Origin: Aquatica leii
Taxonomy: Eukaryota; Arthropoda; Insecta; Coleoptera; Lampyridae
Assembly: GCA_035610365.1 (NCBI GenBank)
Contig: CM069432.1
Span: 6,448,001-6,512,000, forward strand
DNA: 64,000 bases
Direction: 5' to 3'
Below the pieces are notes generated by a model. That model had not been told where the DNA came from and did not search any database. It worked only from the letters and a program-made list of their open reading frames with translations. The position numbers were made by a program, and so were the translations under genes. Positions 44,520 through 57,215 of this stretch are shown here, one piece after another; the first letter of the stretch is position 1; each line of letters starts with the position of its first letter.

Positions 44520-46219
44520 GTTCAAAGGTCGTTTTCCTGGCAGTTACAGATACTTACGTATGGCTTTTAGTCTTCGGAATGCTCCATCAACATTCCACAG
44601 GCTAATGGACAGATTTCGATCCGTCTACTTGCCTACTTGGACGATCTGATCGTAATTTCTACCACATTTTCGGAACACTTAAAAAATGTATGAAGGAGGT
44701 TTGAACGACTTGACATGTTTAAGTTAACTCTTAACAGAAAGAAGTGCTCATTCTGATGTCAGGAAGTACACTATTTGGGACACATACTTTCTCCGCAAGG
44801 TGTACGACCAAACGAAGACAAAGTGCCAGCTATACTACACATGTCGCTACCGAGCAATGTGAAAGAACTTATCAGTTTTCTACAAACCTGCTCATGGTTT
44901 CGACGGTTTATAGAGAATTTTTCGCTAGTAGCGAAACCGCTGTCCACCTTGACAAAGAAAAACATCTAATGGTCCTGGGCACCGAAATTTTTACAAAAAA
45001 AAAAAATTGTTATGTACAGGGTTCAATTCTCCGGCAAGCTGACAATCAACTCCATTATATCTTAAGAACAGACGCTAGTAACTACGGTCTTGGAGCATGT
45101 CTACTCCAGGGGGAGGGCAAAGATGATCGACCAGTAGAATACGCGTCTAGGTTATTCAATTCAGCAGAGTGTAAGTATAATATAATCGAACGTGAAGCAC
45201 TCGTTGTTGTTTGGTCAGTTCAAAAGTTTCGAGGTTACTTTGAGGGTGCCACCACAATCGTATAAACCGATCTTCAAGCGTTGAAGTGGTTTATGTCTCT
45301 TAAGTCTCCCACGGAACGTTTGGCAAGGTGGGCACTCCAACTAATGCATTTTGACCTTTGGATTGATTATATTACTGGAAAGAAAAATGTCATAGCAGAC
45401 ACGTTATCTCGACCACCACGAGATGACTCCGAGAAAATAATAGATGTCAATCTATTAACAGTCGACTTCCCTACGCTTACTACAGGCGAGATCAGAGCTG
45501 AGCAAATAAACGATCCTGATATAGAAAAGATCATTTTTTTCTTAGAGGATATTTTGGAAGTCGACATTGACCTAAGCAAATGGTCCTAAAGATGATATGT
45601 TATGTCAAATGGAGTGCTGTACAAATACACTCCAGAGATTGATGAAGAAGAACCACAATTAGTAGCTTCTAAATTTAGGATACCTTATATTCTTCGTGAA
45701 TACCACGACAGAACTGTCTGGTCATTATGGTGACGAAAAAACTTATCAGCGCATAGTACGAAAATATTACTGGCCAGGCATGAGAAGACCAATTGCTGAT
45801 TACACCAGTAAATGTATCGACTGCCAACGTTTCAAGGCGAAAAACTTAAACCCAGCCGGTTTACTACCAAACACCAATACAGTCGCAGCGATTCGAAGTG
45901 CTCTCGATGGACTTGTTTGGTATTCTCCCAACGACTCCTCAAGACTCTTTTGGCGTTAACATCGTACATTGCTGATCCCGATGAAGATTCGCCATCGCCT
46001 ACGCAACCAATACGAAGACGCGGACGAACACGCAACCCAGTGCCCTTAGCTGACTGCACTGACTTCCTAACCGAATCTAAGAAAACCGATCTGCGAAAGG
46101 CACCAATTATTGCAGAGGGTTGCAGTCGAAGGACAGTAAAACCACCGTGTAGTTGTGTGTACGTGTGGTGCAAAGGTGGAGGATGTAATAAACCATTAAG
46201 CTACGCCGCCTCTGGCTGA
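44520..46219 (+). pseudogene. Ty3/gypsy pol remnant (RT C-terminus, RNase H, integrase start, pol C-terminus)
   Basis: RT begins at YLRMAFSLRNAPSTFHRLMD (44553); the YVDD box region is degraded. HYLGHILSPQGVRPNEDKVP follows at 44767. RNase H shows ILRTDASNYGLGACLLQGEG (45058) and IIEREALVVVWSVQKFRGYF, with a TAA at 45263-45265. The tether has LARWALQLMHFDLWIDYITG and VIADTLSRPP. The integrase zinc-binding region is ELSGHYGDEKTYQRIVRKYY ... CIDCQRFKAKN, followed in another frame by RFEVLSMDLFGILPTTPQD with the first catalytic Asp. A deletion then joins to a pol C-terminal tail (SPTQPIRRRGRTRNPV) ending at 46219. It could be the other half of the 35.3-38.0 kb element. Confidence 0.87.
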
Positions 46220-46529
46220 ATATAAGAAACGCGCGATCACATTCATTACTAATAAAATGTACAACGATATCACGCGTTATTTTGTATAAAACTTAATAAA
46301 GCAATTATTTGTGCAAGTGTTGTGTTTTAATTTATGGATGTTAACAGTTGAGAGATTACATAGACCTTACACCCTTACAGGCTTTCATTATTACAAAATA
46401 GTAAATTTGTTTCAAAATTGTGTAGGGTACGTACATACAACTAAAAAGAATGCGTACAATCACAGATTTATGTACTTTTAGAAAGAAATTTCGATTATAT
46501 TATATTATTTCTATTATATTATATGTCTC

Positions 46530-46895
46530 ATCGCGAGGTTTCGACGGTATGTCCATTAAGCTGTTTCAGTGTTGTGTCTCTTTCGGCGATGTGTCCAATT
46601 TGAATTTTCGGTATTATGTCCATCGTTAAAATTTCTGCAAAAGAGGCTGACGTGGTTTTAGAGAAAGTTGACACTTCGGCTTCGATGCCCGATTTCCGAG
46701 CTATGCAACGTCAGTTTTTTTCTTTTCGGCGTTGTGTCCGCATTCGACAATATGTCCAACTACTGATTTCGGCGTTGTGTCTTTTTTCAGCTTTGTGTCC
46801 AAAGACTAATTTCGGCGTTATGTCTAGTTTCGGCAATGTGTCCAACAATTCGTTTCGACGTTGTGTCCATTCGGCGAAGTGTCCAGGTCCGGATT
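46530..46895 (+). repeat. Short-period degenerate tandem repeat
   Basis: About a dozen copies of a unit close to TTTCGGCGTTGTGTCC, spaced irregularly (about 16-30 bp) in two groups around a roughly 100 bp gap at 46620-46720. The RTGTCY core is most constant. The open frame 46616-46930 is a by-product of the repeat. The unit is GC-richer than its surroundings. I cannot assign it to a known satellite. Confidence 0.7.
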
Positions 46896-46919
46896 CGGAC
46901 AAGGCATCAGTCATCTGTG

Positions 46920-47280
46920 GGCAAAATTAATTTATTTAAATAAGACATAAAGTCCAGCAGTTATACATTAAAAAATCAAAGTCAAACTTAAATGGTATGG
47001 TCTTAGATTTTATGGTAATCGTAGGCGTACAGCCATTATAAATGAATGTGAAAAGGGGAATGTTATAAATGTTACTTAAGGTTTTGATATGATGAAACTT
47101 TAAGGAAATTTAAAAGTAACATGACAAAAAATGTTAAAATAAAATATTATACAACGAATAATAATAAGAAATTGTTATGCGATTTATCTCTAGGTACATT
47201 CGACTGTCATGTGTAAAAATTTATTGGTCCCACTTTAACAATAATACAAAATTTTAATTTTAATATAGAGAAGTATGTAC
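46920..47280. other. No gene recognised
   Basis: AT-rich DNA between the short tandem repeat and the pogo-like terminus. Confidence 0.5.
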
Positions 47281-47480
47281 AGTGCAATATCTACAATCCG
47301 AACTTCCGTAATCTGAACATTCCAGTAATCCGAACTGACCCACAGTGTAACGACTGTTTGTGACTAAGGTTGCGCTGGTGGTCGCAAATTAATGATATTA
47401 AAGCACTTACGAGTAATCCGCACAGGCTCGGAATGATGCCAGTCTTCTTCGTCAATCTGGCCAGATGACACACGTGAAGC
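47281..47480 (+). mobile_element. pogo/Tigger-like transposon end
   Basis: TA then CAGTGCAATATCTACAATCC, followed by repeated (A/T)ATC(C/T)GAAC units at 47297, 47311, 47319 and 47331. This resembles the terminal sequence of pogo/Tigger elements, where ATCCGAAC units recur. No matching opposite end or transposase was seen, so it is a truncated copy or MITE relic. It lies in the presumed 3' LTR area of the BEL element. Confidence 0.5.
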
Positions 47481-47584
47481 GAATTTACCGAACTAATATT
47501 TCACAGCCGCGGAAAATGGAATGGGAATGTGGTGATAAGGATAAGAAACAATGAAAGGAGGAGAAAGTGCAAATTGACGTACTT

Positions 47585-47608
47585 GGCGTTAACATACCGC
47601 CCACCAAA
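47585..47608 (-). promoter_or_regulatory. Polypurine tract and 3' LTR start of the BEL/Pao element
   Basis: On the minus strand, TTGGTGGGCGGTA precedes TGTTAACGCCAAGTACG, with the TG at 47594, about 140 bp after the pol stop. A matching 5' LTR was not found beyond 52700. Confidence 0.45.
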
Positions 47609-47732
47609 TTAGAATAATTTCATATAATGGAAAAATGGTTAAATTAAACTAAGAGCAAAGCAAATTAAACTTAATTGCAAATAAACTGTAACTAACATAA
47701 AAAACATTAAGCAAATAAATTTTAACTATTAA

Positions 47733-50700
47733 CTAATTTGAGGATACCGGCAGAGGTACAAGACTTGCAACTGGACGAGTGTAGCTACCACTACCTGTAC
47801 GAATTGAAGCAACTCTAGCTATACGGTCTGAACCTGGATACAAACATTCAATACGGCCTATAGGCCAAGATAAAGGATGCGACGCAACTCCTTTCAGTAA
47901 CACGATATCTCCAACATTTGGAATCGATGTGTTAGATGTCCACTTATTGCGTTGCGTTGAATCAGATAATCACAAGACTCCGATAGATCTTCAGATAAGG
48001 TGCACAAAGGACGACTAATAAGAACAGCTTCGATTCTAGTGAATAAGGTAGCGTATTCTTCGAATGTGGCTGATGCATTACCTAACAAGCGATAAAGCAA
48101 AGCTTTGGCAGATTTGATAGCTGCTTCCCACAAACCTCCAAAATGAGGGCCATATGGAGGAGTAAAGTGCCATTTTACTTGTCGTGTAGATAAAAAATCA
48201 CAAATATCTGTGACATGAAGAACTAAAAATTTGTAAACTTCCGTTATGTGCTTACAAGCTCCTATAAAGATTATGCCCATTATCACAGTAAATTACTGAT
48301 GGTAAACCCCGTCTAGCTACAAATCTATCAAGAGCATCTAAAAAAGCATCAGTGCTCAACTCAGATACAAACTCAAGATGTACCGCTTTAGTTATAAAAC
48401 AAATAAATAAACATAAGTAACCTTTAGTGACCACTGGTCTACGTAAGCGGTTAGATCTTACTGAAAAAGGCCCGGCATAGTCTACACCTACTTGTGAAAA
48501 AGGGCGAGAGATAGAAACTCTAGAAGCACGAAGATCAGCCATTGGAGGTTGGAAAGTAATACCACGAAATTTATAACAAGTAAAACATTCTCGTATGCAT
48601 TTTCGAAGCAAACCACGAAGCGATAAAATCCAGAACTTTGTTCTAATAAGAGCTTGAACAGTGTTAGGACCAGAATGTAATGACAGATGATGATAATAAA
48701 AACATATTAATTTAGAGAGATGAGCATTTTTGGGTAGCAATAACGGGTGCTTGGCTGCTTCATGCAAAGCGGAGTAACGTAATCTTCGGCCCACCCTGAG
48801 GAAACTAAATGAATCAATAAAAGGCGATAACGATGCTAGGTTGCGACTTGCGTTCGTTTTATTTTGGATTTGTTTTATTTCAGAATGAAAATAATGATTT
48901 TGAGTAATTTTTTGGTAAGGTTTAATGTAGAACTTTCTAATTCTGCCACGGATAACGATCCAGAAATACGTACGCCATCTCAAAGCCTTCAATTGTGAAT
49001 AAAACGTTTTATCCAATCAAAAACACGACGCAATCTTAAGAAACTTAAGGTATTATTTATTTTGTCTAATAACGGATTTGAGGTTGTATGCTTTGTAAGT
49101 AAACAATTGAAGTCTTGTTTCATTTCAGAAAGAAAAGAAGAATGCTTATTATGCATTTGAAAAGGAGGTGGCCATTTTGAAACTTCTTTGTTCAAAAATG
49201 AGGGACCATTAAACCAAAATATTTTGATATCCGGATAAACAAATTGAGATACAGTTAATCCTCGCGAAGGAAGGTCAGCGGTATTGTTTTCAGATTTAAT
49301 GTAAGACCAAACACACTTTGAAGTTTTTTCTGTTATCCTAACAATCCTATTACACATAAACGTTTTTAATAAGTGTGGTGGAGTCATAATCCAAGATAAA
49401 ACTATCTCTGAATCTGAAAATAAGTGAACAGATTCAATGAAAAATGGCAAAGAAACAGTCACTACTGATTCGACTAAATTAGCTAATAAAACGGCGGCGT
49501 TCAACTCCAAACGAGGAATAGATATGATTTTGAGTGGTGCTACTTTGGTTTTTGCCTTCCAAAAATAGAAAAAAAAAATTTGAATTTGACTGGACGCATA
49601 AGTATAGAACAGCAGAATAACCCTTTTCTAAAGCATCACAAAATCCCGCAAGCCTAATTAGAGTAGGTTTCTGTGGAAGCACGCACCTAGGGATTTTAAC
49701 AGTAGCAAGAAGAGAAATGTTTTCTGTAAATTATAACCATTTTTTTTCTAGTGCTGGTGAAATCAAATCATCCCAACCAACTTGAGCTAACCACAAATGT
49801 GGAAGTAGAACTTTCATCGAAAAAACAACGGGTGCCAAAAACCCAAGCAGGTCAAAAATTTGTGCGATATACGATAACAAATTTCGTTTTGTAATATTAT
49901 CATCGTAAGGCAGCACTCGAAACAGAAGAAACTCAGAGTTTGGATTCCATGATAATCCTAGGATTTTTTAAAAATTTTCCTCATCAGAAAAATCCAATTG
50001 CGATTCTATATGATCTTCAGATAACTCGGCTAAAACTTCTGGATGACTACTAGCCCATTTTCTGAGTTGAAAACCTCCGCCCTTAAATAAATCAGTTAAC
50101 TGTTTTCGTAAATTTATAGCAGAAGATACATCTTGATGACCAGTTGTTACATCGTCTACATATGTAGAGTTCATGATGGCACAAGACGCATCTGGATATC
50201 GTGCACCATCATCGTGAACAAGTTGATGTAATACGCGTATTGCCAAGTAGGCGGAAAGAGTAAGACCATAAGTAACAGTATTGAGTTCAAACTCCTGTAC
50301 ATTGCCATCAGAGGAAGCGCGCCAAAGAATATGTTGAACAGCTCTATCTTCCTTTCGAATTGTTATCTGACGGTACATTTTTTGTATATCTGCCCATAAT
50401 GCAACAGGATAACAACGAAATTTTAATAAGATTTGAATAAGGTCTGTTTGTAGTTTGGGTCCGGGCAGTAATCGCTTGTTGAGAGAAACTCCTGTTGAAT
50501 CAGGATCGGAAGCGTTAAATACAACGCGAATTTTTGTTGTGGAACTTGATTGTTTAGTGACGACATGGTGCGGTATTATATACGTGGAAGGAGAAGAAGC
50601 AATTGACATATGTTCTGATATCAAGTAATCTTGCATAAAATCATTGTATTGTTTGAATTTTTCGGGAATACTGCGTAATCGAGTTTCTAATTTAAACAAA

Positions 50701-51720
50701 GACTGTAAACCTTGTAAAGAGTTTGAGGACAAAGGGCTCGAATTAGGTTTAAGTGGAAGCGCTACAACATATCTTCCAGTTTCGTCACGTTTGTGAGTCT
50801 TTATAAAATGTTGTTCAACATACAAATTTGTTGGATCAGAAGGTGGAGCTCTAAAAATTTCTTCAACTTCCCAAAACCGTTTTAAATCTTTGGATAATTC
50901 AGAAAAAGTAAGCATACTTTGCAATGTCTGATCATTATTGGGAAAATCTGTGGGACCTATAATTGTCCATCCGAAATAAGTGTTTACCGCAGAGGGATAA
51001 CCAGTAACATATACTTTTCCTTCTTGATTAAAAATGGTAGGGTATACGTCGGCACCTAATAGCAAATCGATAGAAGAAGGAATATGAAACGTTTCGTCAG
51101 CTAAGTTCAAGTGGCGAAACTGTTCTATAACACTTTCAGGTAACTGAGAAGAAGGTATTTGACTAGCAAGTTTAGGTAAAACTAACACAGGAAGACACAT
51201 TGTATGAGTTGAAAATTTTGAACGAAGACAGCGATTTACAAAACTCTGAGACTTTACTGTGGACTTACCGATTCCTGATAGCTCTGTACAAGCTAATTGC
51301 GGTTTTAACCCGAGCAACTTTACTAAAGATTCGGTAATAGCGGAAATTTGTGACCCGGGATCGATGAGGGTGCGTATTCTGTGAAAAAAAAACATTTTTA
51401 TCAGCAATGTAAGTCTGAACAGTTCCTAACAATACTTGTTTTACCTGAGGTGCTGCCAAACTAGATAAGGAAATTGAGGTAAACAGAGAAACATCTGATT
51501 TATGTGAAGTAGACGGTTGAACTTCAAGAGAAGTTTGCAAGGCATTCTTTACTGATTCGGAAGCAACGTTAGCATGCACTGAAGCAAGATGAAGCAGTTT
51601 TTGCGTCGAATGCAATGCCGCAAACTCTACAAACCGCCTTAGATTTGCAATTCCAACGAGAATGATTTCCGAGGCAATTATAACACCTATTTGATTCACG
51701 TAAGTAGTCTTATTTGTCTG
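47733..51720 (-). pseudogene. BEL/Pao pol (protease, RT, RNase H, integrase), lightly damaged
   Basis: Reading right to left: the Cys-rich end of gag (51600-51690) leads into QVLLGTVQTYI and the protease IDPGSQISAITESLVKLLG (51370). A frameshift lies near 51390 in a T run. RT follows with LWADIQKMYRQI, TYGLTLSAYLAIRVLHQL and the active site STYVDDVTTGH (50150). A Peptidase_A17-type region has RKWASSHPEVL and LLGFLAPVV, with RNase H-like FSDSEIVLSWI (49410). The integrase has HSGPNTVQALI, FWILSLRGLLRKCIRECFTC (48590), VGVDYAGPF, FVARRGLPSVIYCDNG (48270) and PHFGGLWEAAIKS. After a deletion near 47920, the DUF5641-type tail ends VASLVPLPVSSN at 47733. One 479-codon frame survives, so this is the youngest-looking large element apart from the gag-only one. 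Confidence 0.92.
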
Positions 51721-51729
51721 ACAAATTTA

Positions 51730-52697
51730 AATTTACGAATTATGGACATTGATACAATAAATGTATGCCTTTACAATGAGGACATGTTAAATTCGGAACT
51801 GGTGAAGAGTGCAACGAATTATAAAAGTGCGAAGGTTTTGATGGCAATTGTAATTTACTTTTGTTTTTATTAGAAGCATTTAAATGGTTTAGAATAAGGT
51901 TCGGATAACTCGTAGCTGCGCATCTGCTGAGTAATAAACTCATGTAGAGTTTCATACAGCGGTATCTCATTGGAAATGTATTTATTTTCGAAAGCACGTT
52001 TAGTAGTTGGATCTGTATTCTTTAACGATAAGGACAATAATAAGAAATCTGTTAAGTCGTCAATACCTAATGATTTTATAGCGTGTACACAAGTGATGAA
52101 CGTTTAAAAAATCTTTCAAGCTTTGTAGTGTAGCTGATGATGTTACTTTAGAATTTAAAATTTTATTTAAATACATAGTACCTATGCGTCTTTTACTTTG
52201 GTACCTTTCGTGTAAGGTTTGATAAGCTAAAGAATAATGATCATCAATAAGTTGAAATTTTGATATTACTGACAAAGCTTCTCCAGACAGTACTGATTTC
52301 AAATATAGAAATTTTTGAGATATGGGTAATGTATGTTATGTACAATCGAATTGTATAATGAAATAAATTCAGGTCACTCTTCGATATTACCAGAAAAGTT
52401 AGGCAGCGATATCTTTGGAAGCGTGAACGCGGGCGAGGAAGAGTCATGAGCAGAAGATAAAGATATTTCTGTTTGTACTGGAAGCTGTTTTTTAAGTTTA
52501 ATGTAAGTAGCTCTAATGTAAGCAATAATTTCGTCAAAGGCGCAATGAGGTTGATACAATTGGTTTTAATCTAATTGTTCTTCGGGTTTTAAAAGCGTGT
52601 TGTATTCAACAATTTGATATTGAAAATTTTCGAAATCTGCCTCGTACCTATCTAATTTAGGATTGTAGGCTTCCAATTTTTCATCACAATGATGCAT
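51730..52697 (-). pseudogene. BEL/Pao gag remnant
   Basis: It opens with ATG at 52697 (MHHCDEKLEAYNPKLDRYEA), then LLKPEEQLD and a stop at 52567. Next come QLPVQTEISLSSAHDSS and TLPKISLPNFSG (the DUF1759 start), then, through further frames, YLKSVLSGEALSVISKFQL, YHTLHERYQ-like and LGIDDLTDFLLLSLSLKN. The zinc knuckle CPHCKGIHLLYQC (CX2CX3HX4C) is at about 51760. A second Cys-rich set (CYNCLGNHSRWNC) follows near 51660. Several shifts and stops. Typical BEL gag organisation. Confidence 0.82.
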
Positions 52698-54516
52698 AAT
52701 TAAGTTAATTTATACAATTAACAAATATAACACACACATGAAACAAAACCTAACCCAAACATTTCAAATTTTCCTCTTTAACGCAGCGGTACTTTTAACT
52801 TGCTGTGTTAGTGAATCGATAGCAAATGAAATCACTACCATTACATTTTAGTCAATTTTGAAATTTACGATATATTAACCTTACTTAGAAATGTTTAAAT
52901 AAATATATTATTTAGTATAATATTGATTTTAACGCTACGGATTGATGTATGTACAACGTTTGAAAATGATTCGTGCGACCGCAATAAAAATTAACGAGGC
53001 GAATAAAATATATAAACATACACAAACAAATCTCGAGTGTTTTTAAAACCATCAAATAATCCAAAAAAGATTTAATGATGAACTTTTAATAAAACGAATA
53101 AAGGTATGTAAATTAAAGTAAACGTCGTTACGGCAAAACTAAGACAGTTTATGAAAATTAAATATCTATGCAAAGTGACTCAGAATTTTAAACAAGACGA
53201 AGTCGTCGCTTTTAACAATATCAGGGAAAGTATCTTTGACGTTAAAGCCATTTTCGTTAAACATTTACCAATCGGGAAATATTACGAAAACTTTAATCAA
53301 AGTATAGCGTTCTAATGCTGTAATTTATTTAAAAATTTGTAATTCACAAAGCTCGACTATAATATTTAAACTTGCAACAATTTTTGATAACATTTAAGTT
53401 ATTAAAATTTGTGTCACTTATTATTTTTTCAATCATAGTAATTTTGTTAAAATAAAACCATATGTTAAAAAATGCGGCGTCGCTCTTTTATAGTTATTGT
53501 TTTCTTAACTATTTTGTGTTGGTAAACGCACACAGCAGCACGAAATAAGCAATTTGGTAAACATTATTTTTGTAAACATAAAACACGAAGAAGAAATTGC
53601 AAACGGGGTCTTCGTAAAAATAAAGTTTTTCGATATTTTTATTTTATTGCTGTCAGACACTCGAAACAAATTTTGGAATAATCTTTTGCATAAATTTACT
53701 AAAACGTATCTTCTTGAACTTTTCGTGTCTAATTTACTTTAAACGTTATCTCTTGTTGTATTTTTTTAGATTAACAAGTAACTTTAATATTCTTAATAAA
53801 AAACTTTGCAATTGAATTAAAACTAAAGTATAACTTCATAAGCGGCACTTTCTGAATACATAAAACTACTTCGTGTTTCTATCCGGAACTTTCTCAATTT
53901 AAGTTGTTTGTTTTTTTTATAACAATAAAAGTTAACTATTTTTGTTTGTTTAAGTTTTGTTGAAATTTAATTATAAATTAATCAATAATTTTTGATGTTT
54001 TGTACATGTTTTAGGGTTATAAGAATTTCAATCTAATAAATAAGTGGATTATTAATTTTATGCAACATTAACAAGTATTTTATTACTATGAAAATATATA
54101 GATAAATATTACTTACATGAATAACATAAAATATTTATTTAAAGTTTTGAACGAACTGCATTGATGAATTGCATATTAAGAATATTCTAGTTTTGAAACT
54201 GAAAATTGTAAATACTATATGAAAAGCATAATAGATTTTATATTTAGCTAGTTACTTTCGCTTATGGTATTTTACCTTTTTTTCTATTTTATTAAAAACA
54301 CGTGCGAAAATTGTATTTCTATTTTTAATCAGTTTTATTTGAATACGGTTTTTGCGAAGCTACTACTTTCCACTATTTTATTAATTTATTTTACGTTAGA
54401 AGTAAAGATTAAAACAGCAGCAGATGATTTGTTTGCGATGACAATGCAAAGTCGAAGTTTTTTAATGTGGGTTCACTTAGAGTTCAAAAAACATCAGAAA
54501 GAATTGCTCATTTTTT
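52698..54516. other. AT-rich spacer without supportable genes
   Basis: The 5' LTR of the BEL element would be expected at the left of this stretch, but I could not match it to the 3' side. No other motifs. Confidence 0.45.
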
Positions 54517-54965
54517 TTGAAGATTATCAGACTCATCCCAGAAACAATAAATGGGGAGGAGCGGTTAATATCGTGCAGAAGCATATTAAACACTACGAGG
54601 ATAGTAAAGAAATATTCAATTCTTGGCAATAAAGATAATATCCAAAAATGGTTTATTAACGGTTACAGCAATATACTGACACAATCTGAAAAAAAAACCT
54701 AGTACATAGAATTCCTTCAAACTCTAAGCAATAATTTTATACTAGGAAAACACTTTAATACTAAGTGTAATTTGTTAGAGCTTTATTAGAGCACCACCAA
54801 AGGAAGAGATTTAAAACTAGCAGTAAACAAAATAAATTGCCATTTTCTATCCACAGGTAAACCAACGTATTCACCAACTGATCTAAACAAAATCTGACTT
54901 GGCTGACTTTTTATGCTAAAAAAGCTTTCAATGAACTATACTGATGTATGTTACATGCCAAAGTT
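54517..54965 (+). pseudogene. Jockey-clade LINE endonuclease fragment
   Basis: Part of the apurinic-like endonuclease domain of a Jockey-type ORF2. HPRNNKWGGAVNIVQKHIKH sits near 54534-54593. After frameshifts come IEFLQTLSNNFILGKHFNTK (54706-54768, where active elements have FIAGGDYNAKH) and TTKGRDLKLAVNKINCHFLS, then TGKPTYSPTDLNKI (54787-54893). The Gly-Asp of the GDYN motif is lost, and several stops interrupt it. No RT follows. A separate Jockey copy lies at 58.9 kb. Confidence 0.75.
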
Positions 54966-55211
54966 AAAACAAAGTCACTGCCTGAAATGAGGTAACATAA
55001 ACGATGTTGTGCCGCTGCTTCTGGACCCCTGATAACCCAAAAGCTCATCTGGTTGGTTACAACCCTTGAACTTACCTCGAGTTGTAACTATTCTGAAATA
55101 TACTTAAAACAAAAATTACGTACGCGGCAGCTGAATGCATAAAAGCTCTTTACAGTTTAACAATTTAACATTTATTGACTGAATAATATGAAAAGTAAAA
55201 AAAAAATGAAT

Positions 55212-55422
55212 TGTAGTAATGTCGACAACTTGATTTTATTGATTAACACATAAAGGATATTCATAAATACATCACCATCTTAACATAACATAAACATCTT
55301 AACGTAACCTGCTACATAATCATAATCATAATGGCGTAACCTCATATCCTCTCGCGCAACTCCGTCTTTTCCCACCTCTCCTTCCGGCGCGCCAAAATTT
55401 AAATTCAAAAACTATTACTACA
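55212..55422 (-). repeat. 3' LTR of the gag-protease element
   Basis: TGTAGTAATGTCGACAACTT at the left edge and ACTATTACTACA at the right edge. It contains GC-rich TTCCGGCGCGCC near 55382, unusual for this AT-rich window. Confidence 0.85.
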
Positions 55423-55672
55423 GTTTCGGCCAAATCTGACCTCCAAATCGACCGCGATTTGACATTCTAAATAACTTTCCCCAACTACATATCGTAAGCA
55501 CATTCATAAAATATAAATGTCATAAAAGCCATAAATACATAATACATATCATAACATCTGATACTATAACATAACATAAGTTTGACATAATTTCTAGATA
55601 TGACGAATACCTACATAAATATAAAATTCATAAGAACACATAAGAAGATTACATAATTTCTTATCATAAAGC

Positions 55673-57117
55673 CTATGAAGGTTGCAGATTACCATAACAA
55701 TACATAACATAACATTTAATGAAAATAGATAAAATTGGATTAACATTCATAATCTCGGATTCATTTAAACTTATTTCATCGTCAATATCAATATTCATAA
55801 TTTGACTTAGGAAGTTAGCATTATCCACCTCAGTATCATAAACATAATCTACTTTTTTCGTAATTACTAAATTGTCACTCATAGTTACATTAATGCCAGG
55901 AAATGAAATGAAATCTCTACCTAATAAACAATAATGAGCCATTGCTGAGTCAGGCACAATATAAAATACAAGATTCATTGCAATATTTGCAATCTCAACA
56001 TCAGTTTCGAAAACACCTAAGATCTGTAAAGGTTGACCACTAATTGCTGTAAATTTATGATTTCCTACATAAGGCTTAATTAAACTTGGATCTACAAATT
56101 GTGCTTTTAATAAACTTATTGGACTGCCTGAGTCAACTATAGCTAATAAATTATACTCACAATAATTACCAAACTTCTCAAATTTGTATTTAACATCACA
56201 TAGATATGGAATCTTCAATGCTGTTCTTTGTTGGACCACGCTTGTTGATGTTGTACTATCTGGGGCATAATTGGGAGACCATCTCGTATTCTTTCTTCTA
56301 GGACAGCTCTGTATTTGATGTTGTCTTGATCCACACTCGAAGCAGCTACCGGGTGCCCTTCTAGGTTTGTCGCACTGACTTGCCACATGTCCTTCCTTAT
56401 TGCAATTAAAACATTTACTTGCACCATTGCCACTTCTCTGTAAATTTACAAAAGGTGTCCTTTGTGGTAATCGGCTGAAATTTGAAGCACTACTCTGCCT
56501 ATCGACAACATTTTTCATAGTAATCAATAATTCCTCTAAAGAACGAAAATTTTGCATACGGGCCTGTGTTTGTAAATTGCGATCTTCGAAACCATCAATA
56601 ATGTAGTCTACCATTTCTGATTCAGTAACATTTGCATTATTGCCTAATAAAACTTTATCATGGTAATAATCCATAAATTTCTCACCTCGTTTCCATTTTC
56701 TTAATTCAAATTTTCTCCGTAAAGCTACTTTATCTGGTCTACTCACAAACAATCTTCGCATTTCATCTTTTAATGTATCCCAATCCATTGTAACATAATC
56801 AACTTTTGAAAGGTACCATTTTTGTGCAAAACCTTTAAATTTACTCACAGCTATTAATTGCATCATCTTATCGGGAATATTGTACACCTCTTGAACTGAA
56901 TCAATACGTTCCAACCATAATTCAATATCTTCTTCGGCACCATAAAATTCTGAAACCAGGGCTGATATTTCTGAATGACTTGGCGTCGATTTAACGCTTT
57001 TTCCTTATCGTGTGAAATCATTGCTCGAACCGTAGCTTGAACTAATTCATCAATCGTAATACTTGCTTGGGCATCAACACATCGTGTTTCCGTAACTTCC
57101 ACCTGCTCTGCATCCAT
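55673..57117 (-). pseudogene. Ty3/gypsy-type gag with two zinc knuckles fused to aspartic protease; one frameshift
   Basis: The start is ATG at 57117 (MDAEQVEVTETRCVDAQASI). A frameshift near 56980 divides the N-terminus from a continuous 413-codon frame (56914-55673). The capsid part has GAEEDIELWLERIDSVQEVY, WYLSKVDYVTMDWDTLKDEM and YYHDKVLL. CX2CX4HX4C knuckles follow: CFNCNKEGHVASQC (near 56400) and a second, CFECGSRQHQIQSC (near 56340). The protease has LLAIVDSGSPISLLKAQFV (56140) and CLLGRDFISFPG (55920). The frame stops at 55673 with no RT. Apart from the single shift it looks recent. The gag is homologous to the one at 18766-19430. Confidence 0.88.
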
Positions 57118-57215
57118 TGTATTTAACAGCTTAACATGTGCACTTAACAAAAATTCTATCTTCAAATATCTTAACAATCGGGTTGTTTGAATTCAACCCC
57201 ACACCTGATATTAAT

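Noticed and set aside
44771..46173. Several minus-strand frames opposite the gypsy pol
   Set aside because: They are shadows of the plus-strand RT, RNase H and integrase coding, which carries the conserved motifs.
46616..46930. 104-codon frame with recurrent Cys-Val/Arg-Arg-Cys phrases
   Set aside because: It is the translation of the short tandem repeat rather than a protein gene.
47291..47473. Minus-strand 60-codon frame
   Set aside because: Its C-terminal part is the pogo-like terminal repeat read backwards.
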